Source: Aspidiotus rigidus (taxonomy: Eukaryota; Arthropoda; Insecta; Hemiptera; Diaspididae). Taken from it: a stretch of 64,000 nucleotides of DNA. Of the stretch, positions 1-36,850 are shown in pieces. The position numbers and the translations under genes were made by a program. The notes below the pieces were generated by a model, which saw only the letters and a program-made list of their open reading frames with translations, was not told the origin of the DNA and made no database searches. The DNA lies in contig JAVHKY010000052.1 in NCBI GenBank assembly GCA_035079385.1, forward strand, positions 1,736,001-1,800,000. Direction: 5' to 3'. Each line of letters starts with the position of its first letter. Within the stretch, counting starts at the first letter, position 1.

Positions 1-42
1 CTAGTAAAAATGAAGTGTTCCGGAAAAAAAAAAAAAAAACAC

Positions 43-1074
43 GTTGAACGGAATATAATTAAAGTAACTCAATAAAAAAATTTACACTTAATGTGCAACA
101 TCATTTTCACAGAAAAATAAAAAGTACAACATATTAATGAAAAAAATGTTTTAAAAAAATTTTCACTGCACAAGCAGAGCTTGCTTCGCCTTTGCCGGTC
201 TGCCGCGTTTTCTTTTTTGACCCAATTTAATATTTTTAGCCTCGAGTGGTACTTGAACTTCTTTCCTTCGAATCTGGATGCCAAGCGAATGTTTACATAT
301 CCCTCGCTTCAGGTAAATCGGGCAACTGCACGTTACCGTCTGATTGGGGAACACCTCTATGGTCCATATTTCTTGGCGCCAACTAGTGTACTCGTCGAAT
401 GTCTTCCACTTCCCATTCCGTCTCTCGTGTTTTGCAAGCAGAGTAGAGGAAATCGGTGTCTCTATTTTTGATGACGTGACAAAGTACTGCTTGCAATTCA
501 CTGCGTCACGTTCGAGGACGGGCTTATTCGTACTAGCCCATTGGTACGCAGAAGTCCATGAAGGAAGAGATACAGACGCAGTGTCGGCGAAGTCCTTGCA
601 ATTCACGGATGTCGGATCTCGATCCGTTGACCAATGCCTGACCATGGTTACTGCACAGGATAGAAACTGGCCGAGGGGTAATCTTTCGCGCAACGTACCT
701 TCTCCTTTTATTACGGCGTTTGTTCCTTCAATCCCATTGTTAGTCGAAGGGAACCCCACAGCGGCGCCTTCGTACCAGTTAGGTAAGCCGAGCAACCATT
801 CTTTTTCGAAGTATTCGATGAAGTTACGTACACAGGGTGAAGACGTTGGCTTCTTCCATTTCTTCAAGAATAATTTCGTAACTTTTTGGAATTGATCGGA
901 GCTTTCACATGTTTGAAGCGTATTGCATCTCTTAGTGTTCGACCTCCACCTCTCAGGAGTACAATTTTTAGGTTTAAATAGATTAATATTCCGTGCACAT
1001 GGCATTCAGGGAGTTTCATTTTTAAATCTGCTACTTTCTTCTTTTTTTTTCCTAGCTTTGACATTCCGTTCAAC
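43..1074. repeat. Inverted 12-mers flanking the MULE fragment
   Basis: GTTGAACGGAAT at 43-54 recurs as its reverse complement at 1063-1074, bracketing the transposase fragment. It could be part of degraded terminal inverted repeats of a deletion derivative, but 12 bp in AT-rich DNA is weak evidence. Confidence 0.25.
163..1005 (-). pseudogene. Mutator-like (MULE) transposase, C-terminal fragment
   Basis: An open frame of 280 codons without recognisable host homology. It carries FPSTNNGIEGTNAVIK (about residues 85-100), the typical tail of a MULE transposase catalytic domain. A SWIM zinc finger follows (CSCPIYLKRGICKH, C-x-C-x8-C-x-H, residues 226-239), then a basic AT-hook-like KRKRGRPAK near the C terminus. 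SWIM fingers follow the DDE domain in MULE transposases and bind element ends. The N-terminal catalytic part is missing, and the first Met is simply the first in the frame. It lies upstream of the AGL exons and antisense to them, probably in an AGL intron. Confidence 0.75.
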
Positions 1075-1640
1075 TTGATATTTTATTCCGTGCAATTTAC
1101 TACTTCCCTTTAAATTTGAAATAATAGGTTCAGCGCTTGTGTACTTGTGATGAGCAATTGAGGAAGAGGAGCCAGATTGCTGAGAAGTTGAACTTACGGG
1201 GATAGGAATTGGAGAAGTACAAGGTAGAAAAGTAGACAGTTTTGTTCAAGCCAAAAACTCAAATTCTCGGATTTTCCAAGATAAAAAAAAAAAAACGAAA
1301 AACCATTTAGAAAAAGTATTTACAACTTCAGTACCTATTTAAATATCCTATTTCTATTTTCTATTTGGATAGATTTTGATACCATTTTGCACATCTCTGA
1401 CTTCAGCTTTTGTAGGCACAATAAAAACGAAATCACAAAAATTCATTCTTACTTCACTTTGAAAGTAAGTACCAGTAAATTAATTATTGAGGTATTAGAA
1501 ACGTGAGCAAGAAGGATAAATATGAGCGTTTCACCGTTTTCCTCTCTTTACCGAACTTTTCGAAGAAATGACAATACCACAGTACAAAGAATACGCACTG
1601 ATGTCGTAAATTTTGAGTAGATGTCTCTTTGCACAAACAG
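1075..1640. other. No gene seen
   Basis: AT-rich sequence with A-tracts, just upstream of the first AGL exon in the window. It is presumably intronic. I see no open frame with family features and no clear repeat. Confidence 0.5.
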
Positions 1641-27232
<25,592 letters not shown>

Positions 27233-27275
27233 GCCTATTCGGTTCAAAGTACTGTATTTTGATACTGTATTTTGA

Positions 27276-27281
27276 AATAAA
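27276..27281 (+). promoter_or_regulatory. Candidate polyadenylation signal
   Basis: AATAAA lies 44 bases after the stop of the candidate terminal exon and is followed by a T-rich stretch, as expected for a cleavage/polyadenylation region. AATAAA is frequent by chance in AT-rich DNA, so its value rests on its position. Confidence 0.4.
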
Positions 27282-27844
27282 TGCACTTTTTTTTGGTCAG
27301 TTGGGTATTCTATTTTCTATTGAACGTACGAGTATGTTTGTTTTGTTCTGTTTTGTTTTTTTTTTTCAAGGAGAACAACTTTTTTTTTGTTCGCTTGTGA
27401 AAGTAATATTCTAAAAATTACGGGTACCTTTTTATCTCAAAAAGAATATGAGCAGCGCTTCAGTAATCATGAGTTGATAACAGATCAGGCAATTAATCTG
27501 AAGAAAAGAAAAGAAGAAACACTACCGCTTGTACCTGTTATGGTTAATCTGGGTTTTTCGTCATCCCTGCGCGTGTTTTCGGTCGCGTCGGGCGTGGTAG
27601 CGTTTTACGGCGAGAGTGTGCGCATGCGGGCAACGTTCAAGTAGCGCCGTACACCGCTCGGCCACGAGGCGTTGCTTGCTAATACGATGTATTTTGTACG
27701 TGACAACTTGATGTATTTTGTATGTGACAACTCGTATGGGTGTTTACGTGTGTACTTTGTCTTCGTGTGTATGTTGTCTTCGTATGTCTTTTCATATTTC
27801 TCTTCTTGTACTTAGTACCTACTATAATTTAATTTTTTTTATTT
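27282..27844. other. Intergenic, GC-richer patch
   Basis: Around 27540-27670 a GC-richer patch breaks the AT-rich background. Its complement includes TGGCCGAGCGGT, like the A box of a Leu/Ser tRNA, but no B box follows at the right distance, so I do not call a tRNA or SINE. The rest is T-rich. Confidence 0.4.
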
Positions 27845-28375
27845 ATTTATGGTTTCTCCCTGAGTCTAATTTAAATGTTGATTCCATCAATTTTTAATGG
27901 TTTCTTCCTTAGTCTAATTCAAATTTTAAATCTATCAATTTTTCATGGTTTCTTTCTCAGTCTAATTGGAACATATTTATTCCATCAATTTTTTTATGGT
28001 TTCTCCCTCGGTCTAACTCAAATTAAAGTTGATCCTATTGATCTATTTATGGTTTCTCCCTCAGTCTAATTCAAATGTTGATTTCATCAATTTTTTATGG
28101 TTTCTCCCTTAGTCTAATTCAAATTTTGAATCTATCAATTTTTCATGGTTTCTTTCTCAGTCTAATTGAAACATATTGATTCCATCAATTTTTTTATGGT
28201 TTCTTCCTTGGTCTAACTCAAATGTTGATTCTATCAATCTATTTATGGTTTCTCCCTGAGTCTAATTTAAATGTTGATTCCATCAATTTATAATGGTTTC
28301 TTCCTTAGTCTAATTCAAATTTTCAATCTATCAATAACTCAAATTAATGTTGATTCTATCAATCTATTTATAGGT
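27845..28375. repeat. Minisatellite, about 48-bp units
   Basis: About ten diverged copies of ATGGTTTCTYCCTnAGTCTA followed by a variable ATT..TCTATCAATTT part. Variants alternate (FeatureS such as CAAATGTTGATTCCATC versus GAAACATATTGATTCC), and an identical unit starts at 27849 and 28243, suggesting a longer-period amplification. Open frames through it are repeat artefacts. Confidence 0.85.
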
Positions 28376-28635
28376 TCTTCCAAAATCGTAATTTAAAGAT
28401 AAAAATTATAAATTTTGATCAAAAAAATTGTATTAATTTTCTACATAATTCTGAATAGAAAAAAATTTCATCCTCCCCCAAAAATTGAGGATCTTGAGCG
28501 GGGCTCGAACCAGGGTAAAAAGGAGAAAACTCGTCATTTTAAAGGAAACATATACGGCCAGCAACGCTTACGCGTATGTACGCGTGCATCAGCGTTGTAA
28601 TTGCCGCGCTTACGTACTTTAACCAAATACTCCCT
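28376..28635. other. No gene seen; isolated B-box-like motif
   Basis: The complement at about 28504-28520 contains GGTTCGAGCCCCGC, like a tRNA B box, but no A box precedes it. It may be a SINE scrap. Confidence 0.25.
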
Positions 28636-29046
28636 TTAAGGGTATGCTTTACACAGGAAAAATACGCGTAAATATACAAAAATATAGGTCGCGGGGCGAC
28701 TAATAACTGTCCACAAAATTAATCAATTGTCATAAAATTTTCTTAGAGTGTTAGATGAGCGTTTGACACAGGTCTAAAATTTATTTATAACTTATGAAAT
28801 CATTTAGAAGCTTCGTTATCAACGACTGAAAATGCTTGAAATATACCACTTTTTGATCGTTGATAACAAGAGTTCTAAATCATATTATGAGTTCCGAATG
28901 AATTTTAGACCTGTATCAAACACTCATCTAACACCCTGAAAAAATTTCATGACAATTCATTAATTTTGTGGACAATTATTAGTCGCCCCGCGACCTATAT
29001 TTTTGTATGTTTACACGTATTTTTTCTGTGTAAAGCATACCCTTAA
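28636..29046. mobile_element. Foldback MITE with TTAA ends
   Basis: TTAA at 28636-28639 and 29043-29046 flank GGGTATGCTTTACACAG and its complement. The whole 411-bp unit folds on itself with arms of about 190 bp. TTAA target sites are typical of piggyBac-type transposition, though the GGG terminal sequence differs from the usual CCC/CCT ends. It contains GGTCGCGGGGCGACTAATAA near both ends. A second, end-truncated copy is at 55229-55588. Confidence 0.8.
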
Positions 29047-29634
29047 CCATGACATATCGACTTTATAAATAAATTAAAAATATGTACCTATCTCATAATA
29101 CGCAAGTTTGGAAGTACAATTTATAAATTGTCGAATTGACTGAAAAGTAGTTCATGAGCAAAAATAAATAATTCGACATTTTTTTTCGTGAACATAAGCC
29201 TTTGGTATTTAGTAATCATTACAGATAAAATTCATCTGTCGTTCATTCATAATAGACGTCAAAAATCTCGAAATAAATCGCTTGTTATTCAACGATTTAT
29301 CCATTACAATAAACTTGATGTAATGGAAAATTCCACGCCCTTTAATTTTACTAATCACAAAATTTTCATTTAAGTCCTTAGTTTTTGAAGAAATTGCGAG
29401 AAACACTCAATTCCCCATTAGCACTATGTTGTAATCTGCCCTCCATTTGACTAGTGGCCCCTTCTTTGTCCAGTATACGTCCAATTTAGAATATTTAAAG
29501 CTAGTATCTTATGGGGGCTCATTCTCTACGCTCGTTCTCCCACTTTTCGGCTACTATACTGTATATTAGGCTTGTATATAATGAAAACTAACCTACTATT
29601 GCAGCCTACTTTGGGCCTAGTCCGATGAAGGCTA
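29047..29634. other. No gene seen
   Basis: AT-rich sequence with short frames only; no repeat recognised. Confidence 0.5.
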
Positions 29635-29787
29635 ACACGTCCGACGAACATTTTGGTTCCAGAAGCTTAATTTGTCCATAAGAGCCTGTGTTAAATTCGT
29701 ATATTTTGACAACGGATAACTAGAGACTGGCAGAATTTATTTTCTTGAAATTATACTCGTTGGAAAGACAATTTTATGGAGAAAAAA

Positions 29788-31031
29788 GCTCACGCAGTAG
29801 CGTAAGCATCCCCGACTTTTCAATAATTTGCTATAAAATCATTTACACATGCTCCCCATATCGAAACTACATTGTTACTCAGTTATAAGCTGATTGTGAT
29901 AATAATAATTTAAGGTATTCCACTTACTCTTCTATTGTTCAATTCATTTCTAGTCTTTTTAATAGGTACTTTTATAATTTTCAAATAGAGGTATTCATGG
30001 GAAATAACTCAAAAAGGAGTCGACTGATAGCTTTCTCTCCCTATAAGTACCTACATACATTAAACTCCAAATAGAAGAATGGAAAATGGCTCTATTAAAA
30101 TTAAAATATAAAATTTAGGTGATTTAGAAGAATCTCAAAGTAAGTTATCAACCTGACTGTCCATTTCCAAAAATACAGTGAGATATTATGAAGTCGATAA
30201 TGACAAAAATCAAAACATAGATGAGGAAAATTGAAATGGCCAAGGAAACTTCGACTTTGTCTTTACCTGAATTTCAACATTACTCCCCAGTGTTCAGGCT
30301 ACGAGCCTATTGCGATAAGGTAGAAAAAAAAAAAAAAAATGCTATGCATACCTGCATACTTAACGCAGTAATTATAAAATACGCGGCTAATTATTCAATC
30401 CATCGCTTACGCGCAACGTTTGTTTAACGTATCCAATAAACGTCGAATTTTTTCAATCATATATGACTGGTAATGAGAAGGTTTTGCAGCCAATAGGTGT
30501 ATGATGCTTCATCACGTGGCAAAAGAACTCAAATAAATTGATTGAATAAGCGAGACATAGCTCTTACGGCTCTGTACATACTCATATTTTGAGAATTACT
30601 CACGAACCACTTGTCCAATCGATACAAAAATTACAGAGCAATAAGATTAAATACACTATGACGTAATGCAGTGATAAGAAGATAATAAGATTAATATTTT
30701 TTGAGAAACAACACTAAGAAATTTGAGAAAAATTGAGGATTACTCAACTATTCATCCGATCTCAGAAAAAAATGCACATGCCCAACTTCAGATAACCCAC
30801 TACAACTTGACCAAACTTTACGAGAATATAACCGGCAGTTTTTGAGTTGCGTGGACAAAAAAAATCTTATATATATATATATATATATATAAATATATAA
30901 GGATACCTGAAATTTTTTTATTAATCTCAGGATGATCTAGGACCTCTAAAACAACGAGAAAATTCTTTCCCGGGCTTCCCCGTCACAACTGTGTCGGGAG
31001 CAATACCTGACTTTTCGTTCGAAAAGTCGGT
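29788..31031 (-). mobile_element. Helentron-like element, subfamily B, about 1.24 kb
   Basis: On the + strand it begins after AAAAAA with the hairpin end GCTCACGC-agta-GCGTAAGC then GACTTTTC. It ends with GACTTTTC-gttc-GAAAAGTC (about 31009-31028) and GGT before AAAA. It holds the shared AT tract (30869-30899), CTAAAACAACGAGAAAATTC and GGATACCTGAAATTTT blocks. Non-coding. Confidence 0.72.
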
Positions 31032-31041
31032 AAAACTTCAT

Positions 31042-31230
31042 TTCTCTTCGATTTTTCGCCAGAAGCATTATTTTCGGAGTAATAAAATAATAATTGAAAC
31101 GCGTTTTTTTGCCCGAACGCCTTCGTTCCGCGTAACGAGCGGTGATCGTAGGCGTTCGGTCGAAAAAACGGGTTTCAATTATTAATTGATTACTCTGAAA
31201 ATAATGCTTCCAGCGAAAAATCGAAGAGAA
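31042..31230. repeat. Foldback, about 190 bp
   Basis: TTCTCTTCGATTTTTCGC at the left pairs with GCGAAAAATCGAAGAGAA at the right, with further pairing inward (AGAAGCATTATTTTC / GAAAATAATGCTTC, ATTGAAACGCG / GGGTTTCAAT, GAACGCC / GGCGTTC). Near-complete hairpin abutting the Helentron-like 5' end. Confidence 0.75.
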
Positions 31231-31385
31231 AATAATTTATTCTCAATAAAATTTCCTTTCCAACGAATATAATTTTAAGAAAATAAATTCAGTCAGTCTC
31301 TAGTTATTCGTCGTCAAAATACACGATGGACGATATCAAGCTTCTGGAACCAAAATGTTTATCGGACGTACTCATCGTGTATAGT

Positions 31386-32109
31386 GCCTTAATACGGTAT
31401 AATGAAGGAATAACCAAAACCCAAAATCATTCAAGGTGTACTAGCAGATTTCTGAATAACCTACAGGGTATTTTGTCCAGTAAATTTCAAGTGAGTTTGT
31501 CCACAAAATTCCAGGAGACCTGCGTCCATTATTTTTCAGGAAATTTTGTCCAAATTCTAGGAGGTTGGTCCAGTAATTTCCAGGAAGAAGGGTACGCGCA
31601 CGATCTTCAGGACATTAAAGATATGAAATATGTCAAACTACTAATACAGACCTCCTACGCCTGTAGTAAAAATGAAGCTTAGACCAAGTAAAAAGCTGGT
31701 ATAAGGGAGGCTCGGACTGAGAACTATAATATGACACATGAAGCAAAGGATATTGACCAGGTGTATTCATAAATTTCTCAATCACCTAGGAGGTATAACT
31801 TGAAAATTTTCTGAGTTGAATAATGCTAATATAAAATACTAATATAGACCTCCTAGACATTATGAAGGAAGCCTAGACCTAGTATATTTGCGTGACCAAA
31901 AGCGCTCAATGTATTTATATAGATAGGAGTTTCCGGTATTATTGTTTATAGTATTTGGTAGCACACTAGAAGAGGTAGTAGGCCTAGTAACTCATAGAAC
32001 GCATAGCTCAAAACGAAATATTCGGTTTTACGCCACTCGCAGGCGCTGGTGATATTTATGGTTCATACTTTTACATAGGCTCTTATAAAGAATTTCCCTT
32101 TACAAGCTA
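31386..32109. other. No gene; short internal repeats
   Basis: A 118-codon frame at 31326-31682 crosses a series of about 30-40 bp imperfect repeats (TTCCAGGAG / TTTTGTCCA modules, 31450-31590) and the inverted-repeat arm, so I do not regard it as a gene. The rest is AT-rich. Confidence 0.4.
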
Positions 32110-32485
32110 TTTTCTCAAGAGATATACATTTTCGAAGGAATACTCAAAAGAGTAAAGAGAAACATACACGAACCGCAATAAAATATAACACGACATGAGC
32201 GCTTTCGGCTAAACAGCCATTCTCAAAGTATAGAAAGCGACTGAATCCAACACCAACAAGGACGGGTCACAACGAAGAGGAGGTCATGACTGAACGAGCG
32301 CGTCATCGAAGTGTGGATCATCCTCATAGATTAATTCAATCAATCCCTCCTCACGAATATACCTGTTCAACACGGTAATGTCTTTAATATTTCGGTGACG
32401 ATGAATTTCGATTTCTCGTGTTGAAAAATTTATGTGAGAACCATTTAAAGTACGGGAAATTCTTTCTAAGTCCACCACTGACATG
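32110..32485 (-). pseudogene. Penelope-like C-terminal fragment and 3' end
   Basis: A minus-strand 66-codon frame (32284-32484) reads IEIHRHRNIKDITVLNRYIREEGLIELIYEDDPHFDDALVQS in pieces shared with 53506-53560 and 63300-63410. It is the C-terminal tail after the GIY-YIG domain of one Penelope family. The family's terminal block (CCGAAAGCGCTC, TATTGCGGTTCGTG) follows downstream on the same strand. The RT and nuclease are absent: 5'-truncated. Confidence 0.65.
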
Positions 32486-32790
32486 TTTCTATTCTAACGC
32501 AAACTTTTAGAGAAAATTGCGCATGAAGAGTTTTTTTTTCATAAGAGCCCACGTAAAAGAATGAAACTAATTTTTCTATAGCTCACACTCACCCCGCGTT
32601 AGAAAAATACAGTACTAGCGCTAAAATAACACTGGGTGGGCGGTTTTGAGTTAATGATAGTATATTACGCTATAAGGGACGGAGGAGAGCGATTTCTATA
32701 CGAGCGCTTTGGCGACCCGAGCCGCGGCGAGGGCCGCCATGCAGCGCGAGTATATCGCTTTCCTCCGTTCACGTGTGGCGTACGCTATCT
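32486..32790. other. No gene; CpG-rich patch
   Basis: 32680-32780 is notably GC/CpG-rich (GACCCGAGCCGCGGCGAGGG) within AT-rich DNA. It could be a small regulatory island or repeat; no coding call is supported. Confidence 0.3.
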
Positions 32791-33099
32791 TTCGGTTCAC
32801 ACGAATAAAAACGCAAATGCGAGATGATATATAACTAAAATTTTCACTTTTTTTTAGAGCATCATAACATTGTTGATGGAAACACACATAGAATAACGAA
32901 ATTGTAATTTTCTTACAATTAATGAACACAAGGAAAAATTCGAGTGTTATATTTAAAATTATTAAAAGATCAGATAGACCAAGAACACGCATGCAAAATG
33001 CGCGCAACCCAACTCTTCGAGCCCTAAAGTAAAAAAACGCGTCTTCGCGTCTTACAACGAAGCACCGAAGGAACGCGTTTTTATTCATGTGAACCGAAA
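32791..33099. repeat. Inverted-end repeat, about 310 bp
   Basis: TTTCGGTTCACACGAATAAA at the left matches the complement of TTTATTCATGTGAACCGAAA at the right, so this is probably a small nonautonomous TIR element. No target duplication was established. Confidence 0.5.
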
Positions 33100-33374
33100 A
33101 AAAAATTTCATGTTTCAAACAAGTGAGCTAACTACCTCTTTCAGTGTATACTATAAAGAAGAAAAAAATGATTACAATATGGCCGGCCTTTGGTGCCCGG
33201 GTCGACCCTAAAAACTCAATTTTCAGTTAATCCTAATTGCGTTGGAAGTTTACATTTCAACTTCAAGTGAAAAAAGGATAGATAACTTAGTAAGGCGTAG
33301 GGACAACGATATTTAGGAATTGTTTTGTTAAAAAATTCCTTGGAATTGAATGAAAGATAATTGAAATTTCAATA
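33100..33374. other. No gene seen
   Basis: AT-rich sequence between two small inverted-repeat elements. Confidence 0.5.
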
Positions 33375-33645
33375 GGGAACCTGTTCTGTTTTTTTTTTTT
33401 TTTTTTAAGAAATTCGCCGTGCGCTGTCCGCCGTCCGGCGAAAAACAGAAAAATTTCGACTCGCGACCCATAATATATGATAGAAAGAGGACTGTTGGTA
33501 ATAAAAGCATTGCGCATGTCTGGCTCATTGAAGGAGCAAAGCGAATTGGTGTATAAGCATTACATGTCTAGTTACTTGAAGGGGCTATCCTAATTCGGGT
33601 CATATAATGTATTATTTTTCAACCCATAGAACAGGTTCCCTGCGT
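33375..33645. mobile_element. Small TIR element
   Basis: AGGGAACCTGTTCT at the left end and AGAACAGGTTCCCT at the right end are inverted copies about 270 bp apart, enclosing a T-run (33390-33408) and GC-rich sequence. Non-coding and unclassified. Confidence 0.55.
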
Positions 33646-34051
33646 TCCTTGTTTAACATCGTTGCCATTGTTTTTCAGTTTTTGGATACTAGTCCAGTCA
33701 AATAAAACATGAACATGGCGCTATCTTTCAGCGAAGATTTTTTGGGCATATTTGTCGGAAATGATGTCCACAAGAACTCCAGAGAGTTCACCACCTGAAA
33801 GTATGGTCCTTTTTCCACTAGGGAGCCGAACGTCCCACGAAAATCAGTCTTTCGATTTTTCTCGCGAACCACGCATTCTATAATGAAAAAACCTCAGTGC
33901 AAAAATAATCCTCACCAAATTTATAATATGAATGTATTCTTGTCTTTTTTTGATTAACCTAATGAAAATTGAGTAAACACGTTCTCGAAATGACTCCCGC
34001 CAAACAGCTATTTTAATGAAAAGGCGTGAAAACGCCGAAAAACGCGGTTTT

Positions 34052-35074
34052 ACCGATTTTTCGTAGAAAAGCGAGTATTACACCCGTCACAGTTGTGGCA
34101 GAAAGGGGGGGGGGAAATGAACTTTCTCGACGTTTTAGAGGTCATAGATCATCGCTACGTCATTAAAAAATTTCAGGTTTCCTTTTATATATATATATAT
34201 AGATCAAAATTTGTCCGGACTTCTCCTCCGAGACTACTGGATGGATTTTCTTGAAACTTAGTCAAGTTGTAGTGTTATATCTGAAGTTGTGCACCTGCAT
34301 TTTTTTTTGACGATCGGATCAGTAGTTCTCCAGATATACCCAATTTAAAAAAAAATTCCCCACTCCTATAACTTTGATATGGTTTGTTCAATTTTTTTCA
34401 AATGTTGATATATTGTAATTTACATGTCTAAAAATGTAATTGTGAACTTTTGGTGTTGATACGATGTCTGGTTCGTGAGAAATCTCAAATTGAAGCGTGA
34501 ACTAATTTGATGAAATTTGCAAATATTCGAGCTATTAATATTTTGTAGTACTAAACTTCAGGTAGTCGCTTTCGTCATCAAAAGCGAAGGGTAACCTTTG
34601 ATTACGTAGATTGTCAGTGTAGTTGTAGCTAGTTTTATTCATTTTTTGGGTTACCTGTTCACACACGTAAGGATACGCTCTTTATGAATGAATTTTAAAG
34701 ATGTGTTCGTTCGTGTTGAGTCAGTCATGAATGAATGTTGTGTTAGTATAGTATTAGTGCAACAATCCTTTGCGTATAATTTTGTCATTTTTTTGAGTGA
34801 TGAAATGGTTTTATATGTGTGAAAGATTTGCTTGTTTGTGTTGAGTTTCTCATGAATGAATGTTATGTGTGAGTCTACAACAACCAACATTAAAAGATGC
34901 TTGAGAATCGGAGATGATCAAGAATGAATTAGAGTGGCAAGAGATGTTGAGGATGTGTGTATCTTATTGAGAAAACGATTCATTGAATAAATTGGAGTAC
35001 TAGAAGTTTAAGCAAAAAACTTGATTGTAGATACAGGTGAAAAGTCGTGTATTGCTTACGCGGCTGCGTAAGCA
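34052..35074 (+). mobile_element. Helentron-like element, subfamily B, complete (about 1.02 kb)
   Basis: Starts ACCGATTTTTCGTAGAAAAG after TTTT and ends GAAAAGTCGTGTATT then the hairpin GCTTACGC-ggct-GCGTAAGC (35054-35073) and A, before TTTTTT. It contains the shared block, a short AT tract (34183-34201), the TTTGTCCGGACTTCTCCTCC module and a central repeat region with ATGAATGAATG motifs. The uninterrupted homologous site (complement of about 36460-36510) has only a T-run, which defines the T-tract insertion site. Confidence 0.82.
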
Positions 35075-35906
35075 TTTTTTCAATTTATCTCGGAAACCGT
35101 GCATCCTACAAGAAAAATACCTCAGTACAAAAATGATCTACGTGAAATTTCCAAGGGGATATTCTCTAGACAATTTTCATTACCGCAATATGACGGAAAT
35201 AATGCGCGCAGAAATCGACAAAAAAAGTGGAGTGTGTACCTTTGTGCACCGTTTTGCGTTACACCCCGTTGTCTTCACATTTTCTTACTTGCGCTGCCGT
35301 GCAAATAATGTTTGACGAACGTGCACTCCATTGGTTTTGAGGAAAAGGACAAAATTGATAAATAATCTTTCTGGTTACGTCGTATGATACTTGTTCGTCG
35401 AATTCCGAAGTAAATTTTCACGAGAAATTCAATCGTGACCTTCTTTTTTAGTGAAACTCGTTCCCTGATGAGATATACGATGAAACGCACGTTCGTCAAA
35501 AAATTTCATTTTGACGAACGTGCATATTTCTCCATTACTTGAAAACGAGAGTCAACTGAAAGAAACGAACACCACCACTGAATTCAGCGTGAAAAATACT
35601 TTCAGAATCAACTGTTCTTAATCATCTACTGAACAAATAAATTTTGACAAATGTTCAGAATCTGGTTTAGTTGGAGAAGAGGTAACATTGATTTTCTGAC
35701 AATATTGCTCTTTCTCCAAAACCAATGGAGTGCACGTTCGTCAAACATTATTTGCACGGCAGCGTGGTTCTCCGCGAAACAGTACATGAACGCACGGAAA
35801 ACACAACGTCGTGTGTTGACACTCCAGTACGGGGTGTAACGCGAAACGGTACACGAAGGTATACACTCCGCTTTTTTTGTTGATTTCTGCACGCATTATT
35901 TCCGTC

Positions 35907-36353
35907 CACCGTACACTAAAGAGGTATTGACACTATACAAAATTCTCGTCACACAAAATAATGTAGTTCATACATAATTCCGCTGCGTTCGCTGCGCCGT
36001 TGTGAATGCCTTCCGCTCCCCACCAGCGTTGTTACCTTACCGGAGGTACCCTAGTACTGACAAATTTCCAAGGGTTATAAAAAATCAAGAAATCTACACA
36101 TGAGAATAATTTTTTTTGAAATATGTAGAGCATAATGAGTAGTCTATTCGCACCATGTTTCAGATTTTTTGGTTGATTTCTGACTCTTCTACAATTTTTT
36201 TAAAAGTAGTGAATTTACATAAGACTCTATGTACAACCGGGGACCAGATCATTGGCGCTACATAGTGGCAAAACACTCAAGTACATCATTTCTCGTGACA
36301 GCATTAGTAATGGTGAACATAGGCAAGTGTCAATACCTCTTTAGTGTACCGTG
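35907..36353. mobile_element. MITE with 8-bp duplication, 447 bp
   Basis: The direct repeat TTTCCGTC at 35899-35906 and 36354-36361 flanks inverted ends CACCGTACACTAAAGAGG and its near-complement CCTCTTTAGTGTACCGTG. The other arm of the surrounding foldback lacks it. 8-bp duplications occur in hAT and P-type elements; the ends do not settle which. Non-coding. Confidence 0.85.
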
Positions 36354-36850
36354 TTTCCGTCATATTGCGCTAATTAAAAATTGTCGAGAGAACAACTTCT
36401 TGGAAATTTCACAGAGATCATTTTTGTACTGAGGTATTTTTTTGTAGGATGCACGGTTTACGAGATAAATATTGAAAAAAAACAATTTTTGGCGTTTTCA
36501 CGCCTTTTCATTAAAATGGCTGTTTCGTGGGAGTCATTTCGAGAACTTGTTTACTCGATTTTCATTGGGTTAATCGAAAAATGCATTCATGATTATTTAT
36601 TGTAAATTTGGTGAGGATTATTTTTGTATTGAGGTATTTTCATTAGAGAATGCATGGTTCGCGAGAAAAATCGAAAAAATCAATTTCCGTGGGACGTTTG
36701 GCCCCCTTGGGGAAAAAGCTCCACACTTTCAGGTGGCGAACTCTCTGGAGTTCTTGTGGACATCATTTCCGACATATATGCGTAAAAAAATCTTCGCTGG
36801 AGGATAGCGCAAGGTTCGTTTTTTTAAATATCCAATTTGACTGGACTAGT

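Larger units (their letters stand above)
29635..31385. repeat. Inverted repeats of about 150 bp around a Helentron-like copy
   Basis: 29635-29787 (GTCCGACGAACATTTTGG, CCAGAAGCTT, ATAACTAGAGACTG, TTTATTTTCTTGAAATTATA) recurs inverted at about 31233-31385. Between them lie a Helentron-like element and a small foldback. The arms probably belong to one older inverted-repeat element opened by the later insertion. Confidence 0.65.
33688..36850. mobile_element. Large foldback element, about 3.2 kb with insertions
   Basis: ACTAGTCCAGTCAAAT at 33688 pairs with ATTTGACTGGACTAGT ending at 36850. The arms continue pairing inward through CAGCGAAGATTTTTT, TCCACAAGAACTCCAGAGAG, CTCGCGAACCA, ATACCTCAGT and GTGCACTCCATTGGTTTTG to a centre near 35500 with TTTGACGAACGTGCA in both orientations. 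The left arm is opened by a Helentron-like element, the right arm by a small MITE; each opposite arm shows the empty site. No transposase frame. Confidence 0.8.

Noticed and set aside
344..895. 183-codon + strand frame
   Set aside because: Antisense shadow of the Mutator-like transposase, which carries the SWIM finger on the other strand.
27640..27670. tRNA Leu/Ser-like A box on the minus strand
   Set aside because: No B box at the correct distance and no cloverleaf, so not a tRNA gene.
27845..28375. Regular repeats resembling a CRISPR array
   Set aside because: Repeats are adjacent and diverged with no unique spacers, the genome is eukaryotic, and there are no cas genes.
28504..28520. tRNA B-box-like GGTTCGAGCCC on the minus strand
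   Set aside because: No A box upstream on that strand. An isolated motif is insufficient.
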